From assembly GCF_003286415.2 (NCBI RefSeq), contig NZ_CP043450.1:7254001-7318000 (forward strand): a DNA stretch of 64,000 nt. Direction: 5' to 3'. The position numbers and the translations under genes were made by a program. Within the stretch, counting starts at the first letter, position 1, and each line of letters starts with the position of its first letter. Source of the DNA: Mucilaginibacter rubeus. Its GTDB lineage: Bacteria > Bacteroidota > Bacteroidia > Sphingobacteriales > Sphingobacteriaceae. Positions 26,085 through 34,130 of this stretch are shown here, piece by piece. The notes below the pieces were generated by a model. It was given only the letters and a program-made list of their open reading frames with translations, was not told where the DNA came from and made no database searches.

Positions 26085-26201
26085 ATGAAAGTTAGAGCAT
26101 CCATCAAAAAGCGCAGCGCTGATTGCAAGATCATCCGCCGTAACGGGAAACTTTACGTTATTAACAAAAAGAACCCGAAGTTTAAACAACGCCAGGGCTA
26201 A
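26085..26201 (+). CDS. rpmJ: 50S ribosomal protein L36 (zinc-ligand-depleted form)
   Basis: 38 residues, four bases after infA: MKVRASIKKRSADCKIIRRN, then GKLYVINKKNPKFKQRQG. The canonical zinc-binding residues at positions 11, 27 and 33 (Cys, Cys, His) are Ser, Asn and Phe here; only Cys14 remains, so it should not bind zinc. This C-minus form is known from Bacteroidota and needs no zinc-regulated backup gene. Confidence 0.95.
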   Translation: MKVRASIKKRSADCKIIRRNGKLYVINKKNPKFKQRQG

Positions 26202-26289
26202 TAACAATTACTGAATTGGAGAATGTTGAATTACTGATGATAGCGATTCGATAATTCAATGATTCGATAACTCAATAAACACAAGAAAT

Positions 26290-26667
26290 ATGGCAAGGAT
26301 TTCAGGTATTGATTTACCAAAGAATAAAAGAGGAGAAATCGGACTTACTTACATTTACGGTATCGGCCGTTCAACAGCTCAAAGGATTTTAGCTGAAGCT
26401 GGCATCGACGTAAATATTAAAGTACAAGACTGGACCGATGAGCAATTAGCTGCTATACGTGGTATCATCAACGAGCAAATTAAAGTTGAAGGTGCATTAC
26501 GTTCAGAAGTACAGCTTAACATTAAACGTTTGATGGATATTGGTTGCTACCGTGGTACACGTCACCGTAAAGGTTTACCATTACGTGGTCAGCGTACTAA
26601 AAACAACTCACGTACCCGTAAAGGTAAACGTAAAACAGTTGCTAACAAGAAAAAAGCTACTAAGTAG
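26290..26667 (+). CDS. rpsM: 30S ribosomal protein S13
   Basis: 125 residues. MARISGIDLPKNKRGEIGLT, YIYGIGRSTAQRILAEAGID and CYRGTRHRKGLPLRGQRTKN match S13, which contacts the P-site tRNA and the large subunit. Confidence 0.98.
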   Translation: MARISGIDLPKNKRGEIGLTYIYGIGRSTAQRILAEAGIDVNIKVQDWTDEQLAAIRGIINEQIKVEGALRSEVQLNIKRLMDIGCYRGTRHRKGLPLRGQRTKNNSRTRKGKRKTVANKKKATK

Positions 26668-26801
26668 TAAGTGATTGGTGAGCAGAGAGCGGTGAGTAGT
26701 TGTCGCTTTTAGATCGCCAGGAATACCTCATTTGAAAATTATAATTAATGAGTCCGAATTATTCGCTAATTCAGTAATTCATTAATTCAAAAATTAAAAA
26801 A
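26668..26801. other. Gap between rpsM and rpsK
   Basis: 134 bp, AT-rich, with repeated AATTCATTAATTC-like words near the rpsK start. No gene or perfect hairpin with a T-run was found. Confidence 0.45.
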
Positions 26802-27191
26802 ATGGCTAAAGCTAAAAAAGTTACCAAAAAACGCATTGTAATTGTTGAGCCAGTTGGCGAAGCACACATCAATGCTACTTTTAACAACATCATCATTACC
26901 CTTACCAACAAAACCGGCCAGGCAATTTCATGGTCATCTGCTGGTAAAATGGGTTTTAAAGGTTCAAAGAAAAATACTCCTTACGCTGCCGGTCAGGCTG
27001 CTGCTGATTGCGGTAAAGTTGCTTATGACTTAGGTTTACGTAAAGTTGAAGTATTTGTAAAAGGCCCTGGTGCTGGTCGTGAGTCAGCTATCCGTACTTT
27101 GCAAACTGCAGGTATCGAAGTAACTACGATTAAAGATATTACACCGCTTCCGCACAACGGTTGCCGTCCTTCAAAAAGAAGAAGAGTTTAA
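26802..27191 (+). CDS. rpsK: 30S ribosomal protein S11
   Basis: 129 residues. The family core GEAHINATFNNIIITLTNKT, GQAISWSSAGKMGFKGSKKN and DITPLPHNGCRPSKRRRV is intact. S11 lies on the platform of the small subunit near the E site. Confidence 0.98.
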   Translation: MAKAKKVTKKRIVIVEPVGEAHINATFNNIIITLTNKTGQAISWSSAGKMGFKGSKKNTPYAAGQAAADCGKVAYDLGLRKVEVFVKGPGAGRESAIRTLQTAGIEVTTIKDITPLPHNGCRPSKRRRV

Positions 27192-27258
27192 TTAACATAT
27201 TTTTTAAAGCTAAGATTCAGCAACTACAGGTTGTTTGATACTTTAAGAACACACAAAA

Positions 27259-27867
27259 ATGGCCAGATATACAGGACCAAAATCCAAAATTGCCCGTCGT
27301 TTCCGTGAGCCGATCTTCGGTCCGGACAAAGCGTTAGAACGTAAAAACTACCCACCGGGTCAACATGGCGCATCAAAACGCCGTGGAAAGCAATCAGAGT
27401 ATTCAACTCAGTTGCAAGAGAAACAAAAAGTAAAATACACTTACGGTGTATTAGAGCGTCAGTTCGAAAACTTATTTCACCGTGCATCTGCTAAAGAAGG
27501 CATCACAGGCGAAAACCTGTTGAAATTCTTGGAAGCACGTTTAGATAACGCTGTTTTCCGTTTAGGTATTGCTCCTACACGTTCAGCAGCACGCCAATTG
27601 GTTAACCACAAACACATCACTGTTAACGGTGCTGTTGTAAACATCGCTTCTTATGCATTAAAAGCTGGTGACGTGGTTGCAGTACGTGAAAAATCTAAAT
27701 CATTAGAAGCTATCACTACTTCAGTTGCCGGAAGAAGAATCAACAAATACAGCTGGTTAGAGTGGGATGCGAATAACCTTACAGGTAAATTCCTTAACTA
27801 TCCTAACCGCGATGAGATTCCTGAAAACATCAAGGAAAACCTGATCGTCGAGTTGTACTCAAAATAA
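27259..27867 (+). CDS. rpsD: 30S ribosomal protein S4
   Basis: 202 residues. MARYTGPKSKIARRFREPIF and the S4 RNA-binding motif RLDNAVFRLGIAPTRSAARQ followed by LVNHKHITVNG. The N-terminal zinc-binding cysteines of some S4 proteins are absent. S4 starts assembly of the small subunit. Confidence 0.98.
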   Translation: MARYTGPKSKIARRFREPIFGPDKALERKNYPPGQHGASKRRGKQSEYSTQLQEKQKVKYTYGVLERQFENLFHRASAKEGITGENLLKFLEARLDNAVFRLGIAPTRSAARQLVNHKHITVNGAVVNIASYALKAGDVVAVREKSKSLEAITTSVAGRRINKYSWLEWDANNLTGKFLNYPNRDEIPENIKENLIVELYSK

Positions 27868-27870
27868 TAA

Positions 27871-28030
27871 GATATTGGATATTAGATGTGAGATTTGGGA
27901 TTTTTTCTCAAATCTCATTTCTGGTTACATACGTAAACAAATCAATTATAAGAATGTTCTTAGGTACCAGATAGTTGAATACGGGCATGTAAAAATGTCC
28001 TGAACCTAATATCTCAAATCTCAGATCTAT
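27871..28030. repeat. AG-rich imperfect hairpins between rpsD and rpoA
   Basis: GATATTGGATATTAGATGTG on the left and CCTAATATCTCAAATCTCAG on the right are inverted relatives. A smaller hairpin pairs TGAGATTTG with CAAATCTCA near 27888-27917. The words match the GAGATTAGAG family seen at 21021 and 29056. Confidence 0.7.
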
Positions 28031-28060
28031 TAATTAGTAAACAATAAATAAAGGATATAA

Positions 28061-29053
28061 ATGGCAATTTTAGCATTTCAAAAACCAGACAAGGTTATCA
28101 TGCAAAAAGCAAATGATTTTGATGGTACGTTTGAATTTCGTCCGTTAGAACCAGGTTTTGGTGTAACCATTGGTAATGCTCTGCGTCGTATCTTGCTTTC
28201 ATCACTTGAGGGTTTTGCAATCACTTCTGTTCGTTTTTCGGGAGTAACGCATGAATTTTCAACCATCAAAGGTGTTGTGGAAGACGTAACCGAGATCATC
28301 CTGAACCTGAAACAAGTTCGTTTTAAGAAAACAGGAGAATCTGGCGACAGCGAGAAAATATTTGTTATTGTAAATGGCCAGGATGCATTTAAAGCTGGAG
28401 ATATCACCAAATTCTCTAACAATTTTACTGTATTAAATCCTGATTTGGTACTTTGCAACATGGACCCATCAGTAACGCTTGAAGTTGAGCTTACTGTAGG
28501 TAAAGGCCGTGGTTACGTGCCAAGCGAGGAAAATAAAAATCCTGACGCTAACGTTGGTGTTATAGCTATCGATTCGATCTATACCCCGATCAAAAACGTA
28601 AAATATACCATCGAAAACTATCGTGTTGAGCAAAAAACCGACTATGAAAAATTAGTATTGGATATTGCTACCGATGGTTCTATCCATCCTGAAGATGCTT
28701 TGAAAGAAGCGGCTAAAATCCTGATCCAGCACTTTATGCTGTTCAGCGATGAAAACATGATGCTTGAAGCACAGGCTAAAGAAGAAACTAAAGAGGTTGA
28801 CGAAGAGATCCTGCACATGCGCAAGATCCTTAAAACTGAATTGGTTGATCTTGACCTTTCTGTACGTGCCCTTAACTGCCTTAAAGCTGCTGATATCCGC
28901 AGCCTGGCTGACCTGGTATCGTATGATGTTGCTGACATGTTAAAATTCAGGAACTTTGGTAAAAAATCGTTAACTGAAATCCAGGACCTGGTTAAATCAA
29001 AAGGTTTATCTTTTGGTATGAACCTGTCTAAATTTAAGTTAGACGAAGAATAA
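28061..29053 (+). CDS. rpoA: DNA-directed RNA polymerase subunit alpha
   Basis: 330 residues. The N-terminal domain includes FRPLEPGFGVTIGNALRRIL and LLSSLEGFAITSVRFSGVTH. The C-terminal domain (about 250-330) carries the helix-hairpin-helix pattern ELVDLDLSVRALNCLKAADI and LVSYDVADMLKFRNFGKKSL, which contacts activators and UP elements. It assembles the RNA polymerase core. The 192-bp gap before it is filled by hairpin text; the gap after it has another hairpin. Confidence 0.98.
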   Translation: MAILAFQKPDKVIMQKANDFDGTFEFRPLEPGFGVTIGNALRRILLSSLEGFAITSVRFSGVTHEFSTIKGVVEDVTEIILNLKQVRFKKTGESGDSEKIFVIVNGQDAFKAGDITKFSNNFTVLNPDLVLCNMDPSVTLEVELTVGKGRGYVPSEENKNPDANVGVIAIDSIYTPIKNVKYTIENYRVEQKTDYEKLVLDIATDGSIHPEDALKEAAKILIQHFMLFSDENMMLEAQAKEETKEVDEEILHMRKILKTELVDLDLSVRALNCLKAADIRSLADLVSYDVADMLKFRNFGKKSLTEIQDLVKSKGLSFGMNLSKFKLDEE

Positions 29054-29064
29054 TAAGAGATTAG

Positions 29065-29108
29065 AGGTTTGAGATAAGAGATTAGTCTTATTTCAAACCT
29101 TTCTTTTT
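29065..29108 (+). terminator. Hairpin plus T-run between rpoA and rplQ
   Basis: A 15-bp stem (29065-29079 with 29086-29100, one wobble) has a six-base loop and is followed by TTCTTTTTT. It could attenuate or terminate rpoA transcripts before rplQ, or simply be one more AG-rich hairpin element inserted here. Confidence 0.5.
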
Positions 29109-29192
29109 TAAATGAATATTAATTAAGCGAAAGCATAATTCCGAGGGCTTGAGCCTATCGCCCAACGGTATGCACGTGAAATATATAAAACA

Positions 29193-29744
29193 ATGAGACA
29201 CGGAAACAAAAACAATCACTTAGGCCGTACTACCAGCCACCGCAAAGCGATGCTGGCTAACATGGCAACTTCGCTTATTTTACACAAGCGTATCACTACA
29301 ACATTAGCAAAAGCAAAAGTTTTACGCGGTTATGTTGAGCCACTTTTAACAAAATCAAAAAACGATACTACGCATTCTCGTCGTACAGTATTTAGCTACC
29401 TTCAGGATAAAGATGCTACTTCAATCCTTTTCCGCGAAGTTGCTGAGAAAATCGCTAACCGCCCAGGTGGTTACACCCGTATCATCAAGTTAGAAAACCG
29501 TTTAGGCGATAACGCTGAAATGGCAATCATCGAGCTTGTTGATTACAACACTGTTTACGGTGCTGACGCTGCTGCTCCTGCTAAGAAATCAACCCGTCGT
29601 CGTGGTGGTTCTGGCGCGAAAGCTAAAACTGCTGCTCCTGTAGCTGCAGAAGAAGCTGTAGTAATTGAAGACGTTAAAGAAGAACCAGCTGCTGAAGCAC
29701 CTGCACCTTCTGAAAACGAAGAAAATGCTGAAAAAGGCGAATAA
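29193..29744 (+). CDS. rplQ: 50S ribosomal protein L17 with acidic C-terminal extension
   Basis: 183 residues. The first ~117 are L17 (MRHGNKNNHLGRTTSHRKAM, MLANMATSLILHKRITTTLA, RPGGYTRIIKLENRLGDNAE). The rest is an extension: a short basic patch (KKSTRRRGG) followed by an Ala/Glu/Pro-rich tail. Family members are usually about 120-130 residues. The tail is probably disordered; its role is unknown. This is the last gene of the cluster, closed by a strong terminator. Confidence 0.96.
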   Translation: MRHGNKNNHLGRTTSHRKAMLANMATSLILHKRITTTLAKAKVLRGYVEPLLTKSKNDTTHSRRTVFSYLQDKDATSILFREVAEKIANRPGGYTRIIKLENRLGDNAEMAIIELVDYNTVYGADAAAPAKKSTRRRGGSGAKAKTAAPVAAEEAVVIEDVKEEPAAEAPAPSENEENAEKGE

Positions 29745-29769
29745 TTAATTATTCATCTTAACAGATACT

Positions 29770-29808
29770 AAAAGCGGCCTGCTCATTGAGCGGGCCGCTT
29801 TTGTTTTA
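29770..29808 (+). terminator. Terminator of the ribosomal cluster
   Basis: AAAAGCGGCC (29770-29779) pairs perfectly with GGCCGCTTTT (29793-29802). An inner GCTC/GAGC pairing extends the stem and a T-rich run follows. Confidence 0.93.
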
Positions 29809-30070
29809 ATCAGGCTCTTTTATCTGTAAGCGATCTGTTTTGAACAGGGAATGTAAATGCGTGTTTTGCCACTCCGGAATGCTTTTTACTAAATTTTTAA
29901 CTCCTGGTATTGTTTTAATCTTCTCAGGCTTACAAAAGTTTCATTGTTTGAAATTTTGCATTTTTTTGTATAAATTTCTAATAGTCAGTTGATTAGTGAG
30001 TGTTTTTTGATTTATTGTAGTTAAATTTAAGAGGTATTGTAATCAAGTTTAACCCTTAAATCCTAAAACA
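29809..30070. other. Intergenic region after the ribosomal cluster
   Basis: About 260 bp, AT-rich, no gene seen. A promoter for the next gene is expected but no clean TTTG/TAnnTTTG pair at the right spacing was found; the best candidate is TAAATTTA near 30022. Confidence 0.4.
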
Positions 30071-30553
30071 ATGAAAAATCTTTTGATCGTGCTTTTGGTA
30101 CTTTTAGCCGGTAGTACATGGGCACAAGCCCCTAAGAAAAACGGCATCATTTACAAGGAACATCCATATATCACTATCGTTAACAAATCAAACGATCTGT
30201 TTATTAAGCAGGATTGGGCCGGCCTGGCGAAGTTATACGCTGACACGGCGATATTTTACGACCCGACGAGTCCGAAGAAGATTTCTCTTGCCGATCAGAA
30301 AAAGGGCTGGGCTGCTATAGCGAAAGACTGGGGTCAGATAAAAATAGTTAAAGTTGGGTATCCAGACGGGTTGGCCTACGATAAAGATCCTTTTACTGTA
30401 CAATCATGGTGGACGATAACCACAGTAAATAAGAAAACAAAGAAAACCGCGAAGTTTCATTTAGTACAGTTTGATGAGTTTAATAAGGCGGGGAAAATTG
30501 CCGTGGAGATAGCTTATTACGATCAAACACCACTTATAAATGCTTCGAAATAG
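30071..30553 (+). CDS. Secreted NTF2-like (SnoaL/DUF4440-type) protein
   Basis: 160 residues. Signal peptide MKNLLIVLLVLLAGSTWA cleaved before QAP. The mature part looks like the NTF2-like cone fold: a helix with IVNKSNDLFIKQDWAGLAKL, then LYADTAIFYDPTSPKK, and later beta strands TVQSWWTITTVNKKT and KFHLVQFDEFNKAGKI. Such proteins bind or convert small molecules in diverse ways; the function is unknown. It is a single-gene unit ended by a hairpin. Confidence 0.75.
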   Translation: MKNLLIVLLVLLAGSTWAQAPKKNGIIYKEHPYITIVNKSNDLFIKQDWAGLAKLYADTAIFYDPTSPKKISLADQKKGWAAIAKDWGQIKIVKVGYPDGLAYDKDPFTVQSWWTITTVNKKTKKTAKFHLVQFDEFNKAGKIAVEIAYYDQTPLINASK

Positions 30554-30578
30554 TTAGGCATCATAAAAAGGCTTTCTT

Positions 30579-30625
30579 AAAGGCTTACGGCACCCTTTGC
30601 ATGGTAATCGTAAGCCTTTTTATTT
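30579..30625 (+). terminator. Terminator after the NTF2-like gene
   Basis: AAAGGCTTACG (30579-30589) pairs perfectly with CGTAAGCCTTT (30609-30619), followed by a T-rich run. It sits just before the end of the convergent GNAT gene. Confidence 0.85.
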
Positions 30626-30629
30626 GTCG

Positions 30630-31151
30630 CTATTTTTTTAAATTATAGGTTAGCAATCCTGCATCGTCGTTTATCAACGTGAACCCGCATTTATCCAGGA
30701 TCCTTCGCGATGGCAGGTTATCGGCATAAGTGTGCACGATGATCGCCTGTACAAATTCATGTGTAAACGCCCATTGCGATAGCAGTTTCAGCGCTTCGGT
30801 AGCAAATCCTTTGTTATGCTGATTAGCATCGATCATATAGCCTATTTCTGCTTCTCCTGCTTCATTAGGGTATCCGGCGAAGCCCATTCCCCCGACGACC
30901 GTGTTTGCGCTTTTTAGGACTATCTCCCATGCCGTATACCAGAGGTGTTTGTCGGGAAATGCAAGGGTATTAGGTAGCCAGAAATTATCGAAGGCGTCGT
31001 CGATTTCTTTGATATATAATGGATCGATCTTCATAGCAGAGGGTCTTAAGCCTAATGAAAGTTCCAGCAACTTACGATCTTGTTTAAGTAATAATAATTG
31101 CGCGTGTGTTAACGGTATCATTTGCAACCTTTGCGATTGAATAAAAAACAT
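30630..31151 (-). CDS. GNAT family N-acetyltransferase (RimJ/RimL-like)
   Basis: 173 residues from the ATG at 31149-31151 (MFFIQSQRLQMIPLTHAQL); an upstream in-frame ATG at 31175 would add eight residues. The acetyl-CoA-binding region reads GEAEIGYMIDANQHNKGFAT followed by EALKLLSQWAF, and the end has NLPSRRILDKCGF, as in RimJ/RimL-type enzymes acting on amino groups. The substrate is unknown. Confidence 0.85.
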   Translation of the reverse strand: MFFIQSQRLQMIPLTHAQLLLLKQDRKLLELSLGLRPSAMKIDPLYIKEIDDAFDNFWLPNTLAFPDKHLWYTAWEIVLKSANTVVGGMGFAGYPNEAGEAEIGYMIDANQHNKGFATEALKLLSQWAFTHEFVQAIIVHTYADNLPSRRILDKCGFTLINDDAGLLTYNLKK

Positions 31152-31329
31152 GGAATGTTTGGAATTAAATAACAATAAAAAAACCAGTTCGCTTTTTAAA
31201 AGTGAATGTACAGCCGATAGAAATATGGCTGTTTGTTATGCAATTCCAGGCAATATGATGAGCCTGTTGGGTTTGTTAAGTAACAGAGGCGGTTATTTTA
31301 TAGATATAAAAGTAAGGTTTTTTGCGATT

Positions 31330-31412
31330 GTCTGAACTTAAACGGATTAAAGAATTTTTAGAATTTGCGTAGCATTCGATCAATTCTTTAATTCGTTTAA
31401 TTCCGGTTCAGA
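31330..31412. repeat. Dispersed inverted-repeat element, family B copy 1
   Basis: The left end is GTCTGAACTTAAACGGATTA and the right end is TTAATTCCGGTTCAGA, with mid-element AGAATTT and GCATTCGATCAATTC words. The outer TCTGAAC/GTTCAGA and the inner AAAGAATT/AATTCTTT words are inverted. The second copy is at 56862-56942. Its right edge abuts the stop codon of the five-repeat gene. Confidence 0.8.
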
Positions 31413-31703
31413 TCACTCGTCAATATAAAACTTGATATCATTAAACCGACTGCGCCCTTCGCGTACAAAATTGCCATCGATATTATAGAGCACATCGCCA
31501 AAAAGGGAGCGGCCTTTCCTGATCAGGTTATCGTCGATATTGCAAACCACGTCGCCAAACATCCCTTGTCCCTTTTTTACTATTTTGCCGTCTATGGTAT
31601 ATAAGATGTCACCGAAACGGCCTTGTCCTTTCCGCACGTAGTTACCATCGATGGTGTAAAGCACGGTTCCAAATTTGTTATTGCCTTCACAGATATATTT
31701 CAT
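31413..31703 (-). CDS. Five-repeat beta protein (possible five-bladed ring)
   Basis: 96 residues built of five tandem ~19-residue units: FGTVLYTIDGNYVRKGQGR, FGDILYTIDGKIVKKGQGM, FGDVVCNIDDNLIRKGRSL, FGDVLYNIDGNFVREGRSR and a last partial FNDIKFYIDE. Each unit looks like a beta hairpin with a conserved Phe, Asp and Gly. Five units suggest a closed five-fold ring, like the small '5-fold beta-flower' proteins known from Bacteroidota. No signal peptide, so probably cytosolic. The function is unknown. A family B repeat element touches its stop codon. Confidence 0.75.
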   Translation of the reverse strand: MKYICEGNNKFGTVLYTIDGNYVRKGQGRFGDILYTIDGKIVKKGQGMFGDVVCNIDDNLIRKGRSLFGDVLYNIDGNFVREGRSRFNDIKFYIDE

Positions 31704-31881
31704 AGCGGTCTTATAATTGCGTGTTTCAAATTAAGAGATAAACTGACAAGTTACAAGCCTGGCAACAACCTTTTACCTTTCGCCTTTTACCTTTCGCCTC
31801 GCAATTTCTGCCAACCTGTCATCGCAAAGTAAGCTATCCTGCCGCCTTGTTCACAAACTGACAATTAAAGGCAATTTTTAC

Positions 31882-31910
31882 TGCCATTGGCATATTGGCA
31901 CACGCATTGA
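31882..31910 (+). promoter_or_regulatory. Candidate dnaK promoter, sigma-54-like, with adjacent palindrome
   Basis: TTGGCAC (31895-31901) is followed after five bases by TTGA (31907-31910), close to the sigma-54 pattern TGGCAC-N5-TTGC with the final C replaced by A. Just upstream is a perfect palindrome TGCCA-T-TGGCA (31882-31892). The site is 52 bp before the dnaK start. No CIRCE element is seen. The assignment is inference. Confidence 0.45.
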
Positions 31911-31961
31911 TAAATAGCGGTGGTAAGTAAACAATAAATCAAAAAAGAAAAACAATCATAT

Positions 31962-33863
31962 ATGTCTAAAATAATTGGAATCGACTTAGGAACAACTAAC
32001 TCCTGCGTTGCTGTAATGGAAGGTAACGAGCCTGTAGTTATAGCTAACAGCGAGGGTAAACGTACTACGCCGTCTGTAGTAGCTTTTATTGATAATGGCG
32101 AACGTAAAGTTGGTGATCCTGCAAAACGTCAGGCTATCACTAACCCTACAAAAACCATTTCGTCAATCAAACGCTTTATGGGTAACCAGTTTAGTGAAGT
32201 TACAAGTGAAGCGGCACGTGTACCTTATAAAGTAGTTAAAGGCGACAACAACACTCCACGTGTTGAAATTGGCGACCGTAAATATACCCCGCAAGAAATT
32301 TCTGCAATGATTCTTCAAAAAATGAAGAAAACTGCTGAAGATTTCTTAGGTACCGAAGTAACTGAAGCGGTTATTACCGTTCCTGCTTACTTTAACGATG
32401 CTCAGCGTCAGGCTACTAAAGAAGCCGGTGAAATTGCAGGCTTAAAAGTACGCCGTATCATTAACGAGCCTACAGCTGCTGCTTTGGCTTACGGTTTTGA
32501 TAAAGCACACAAGGATATGAAAATTGCTGTGTTTGACTGCGGTGGTGGTACGCATGACGTATCTATCCTGGAGTTGGGTGATGGCGTTTTCGAAGTAAAA
32601 TCAACTGACGGTGATACTCACTTAGGTGGTGACGACTTTGACCAGGTAATTATTGACTGGTTGGCAGAAGAATTTAAAAGCGACGAAGGTATTGATCTGC
32701 GTAAAGATCCAATGGCTTTACAACGTTTAAAAGAATCGGCCGAGAAAGCTAAAATTGAGTTATCAAGTTCAGCACAAACAGAAATCAACCTGCCATACAT
32801 CACTGCTGTTGATGGCATGCCTAAGCACTTAGTTAAAACTTTAACCCGTGCTAAATTTGAGCAATTGGCTGATACTTTGATTAAACGTACTATCGAGCCT
32901 TGTAAATCAGCTTTGAAAAATGCTGGTTTAAGCACTTCTGATATCGACGAAGTGATCCTGGTAGGTGGTTCAACCCGTATCCCTGCTATCCAGGAAGCTG
33001 TACAAAAATTCTTTGGTAAAGCTCCTTCAAAAGGTGTTAACCCAGATGAAGTTGTGGCTATCGGTGCTGCTATTCAAGGTGGTGTATTAACCGGTGAGGT
33101 TAAAGACGTATTGTTACTTGACGTTACCCCACTTTCATTAGGTATCGAAACTATGGGTGGTGTAATGACCAAATTGATCGAGTCAAACACTACTATCCCT
33201 ACTAAAAAATCTGAAACTTTCTCAACCGCCAGCGACAGCCAGCCATCAGTTGAGATCCACATATTACAAGGTGAGCGTCCAATGGCTGCGGGTAACCGTA
33301 CTATAGGTCGTTTCCACCTGGATGGTATTCCACCAGCACCTCGTGGCGTACCACAAATTGAAGTTACTTTCGATATTGATGCTAACGGTATCCTGCACGT
33401 ATCTGCAAAAGATAAAGCTACAGGTAAAGAGCAAAAAATCCGTATCGAAGCTTCTTCAGGTTTAACTGATGCTGAGATCAAAAAGATGAAAGACGAAGCT
33501 GAAGCAAACGCTGATGCTGACAAAAAGGCAAAAGAAGAAGTTGAAAAACTGAACGCTGCCGATGCCTTGATCTTCTCGACAGAAAAACAATTGAAAGAGT
33601 ACGGCGATAAGATCCCTGCTGATAAAAAAGCTCCAATCGAAGCTGGTTTAGCTAAATTGAAAGAAGCTTATTCAGCTAAAAACTTTGACGCTATCGAAGC
33701 TGCACAAACCGAGCTTAACACTGCCTGGACTGCCGCATCTGAAGATATGTACAAAGCTTCTGCCGAAGGTGCTCAAGGTCAGCCAGGTGATGGCAACCCA
33801 GGTGCCGGTGCGCAGGATAACTCTGACACCGTTACAGACGTTGATTTTGAAGAAGTGAAATAA
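31962..33863 (+). CDS. dnaK: Molecular chaperone DnaK (Hsp70)
   Basis: 633 residues, full length. ATPase motifs are KIIGIDLGTTNSCVAV, phosphate-2 region VFDCGGGTHDVSILELGDG and the adenosine motif ILVGGSTRIPAIQEAVQKFF. The substrate-binding domain starts around 390 (LLLDVTPLSLGIETMGGVMT), and the tail ends in a Gly/Asn-rich segment with the terminal DVDFEEVK. The ATPase string has Cys-Gly-Gly-Gly-Thr-His where most DnaK have Leu-Gly-Gly-Gly-Thr-Phe. It works with DnaJ and GrpE; neither gene is nearby. Confidence 0.98.
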   Translation: MSKIIGIDLGTTNSCVAVMEGNEPVVIANSEGKRTTPSVVAFIDNGERKVGDPAKRQAITNPTKTISSIKRFMGNQFSEVTSEAARVPYKVVKGDNNTPRVEIGDRKYTPQEISAMILQKMKKTAEDFLGTEVTEAVITVPAYFNDAQRQATKEAGEIAGLKVRRIINEPTAAALAYGFDKAHKDMKIAVFDCGGGTHDVSILELGDGVFEVKSTDGDTHLGGDDFDQVIIDWLAEEFKSDEGIDLRKDPMALQRLKESAEKAKIELSSSAQTEINLPYITAVDGMPKHLVKTLTRAKFEQLADTLIKRTIEPCKSALKNAGLSTSDIDEVILVGGSTRIPAIQEAVQKFFGKAPSKGVNPDEVVAIGAAIQGGVLTGEVKDVLLLDVTPLSLGIETMGGVMTKLIESNTTIPTKKSETFSTASDSQPSVEIHILQGERPMAAGNRTIGRFHLDGIPPAPRGVPQIEVTFDIDANGILHVSAKDKATGKEQKIRIEASSGLTDAEIKKMKDEAEANADADKKAKEEVEKLNAADALIFSTEKQLKEYGDKIPADKKAPIEAGLAKLKEAYSAKNFDAIEAAQTELNTAWTAASEDMYKASAEGAQGQPGDGNPGAGAQDNSDTVTDVDFEEVK

Positions 33864-33884
33864 TAAGTTTTATTTCTATAATAT

Positions 33885-33923
33885 AAAGCCCGGTTTGGTT
33901 AATTCCAGACTGGGCTTTTTTTG
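33885..33923 (+). terminator. Terminator after dnaK
   Basis: AAAGCCCGGT (33885-33894) pairs with ACTGGGCTTT (33909-33918) with one wobble pair, followed by a run of T. Confidence 0.9.
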
Positions 33924-33949
33924 TGAGCAATATTTGCCTGGTTGTGTGC

Positions 33950-34114
33950 GTAGGAGGCACCTACGGAGCCAAATCGTCTTTACAATGGGCTATAAACAGG
34001 GTACTCCTATGGAGTTATGCCAAAGTAATAAGTAACTCGAAGGCAAAACTCCGGAGGAGTATCATGTTTATAGAAAAATAGCAAAGTGAACCTGGCTCCA
34101 TAGGAGCCTCCTGC
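33950..34114. repeat. Nested palindromic element next to the Y1 transposase (family D1)
   Basis: The outer arms (33950-33971 and 34093-34114) are 22 bp with three mismatches: GTAGGAGGCACCTACGGAGC and, inverted, GCAGGAGGCTCCTATGGAGC. The inner arms carry CTATAAACAGGGTACTCC and, inverted, CTATAAACATGATACTCC. The element ends 17 bp from the stop of the transposase gene, which suggests it is a substrate or partner of that enzyme. Confidence 0.85.
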
Positions 34115-34130
34115 TGTACTATTGTGCAAA

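Noticed and set aside
31150..31335. Short plus-strand frame overlapping the GNAT start
   Set aside because: It overlaps the start of the GNAT gene and a family B element end and lacks protein features.
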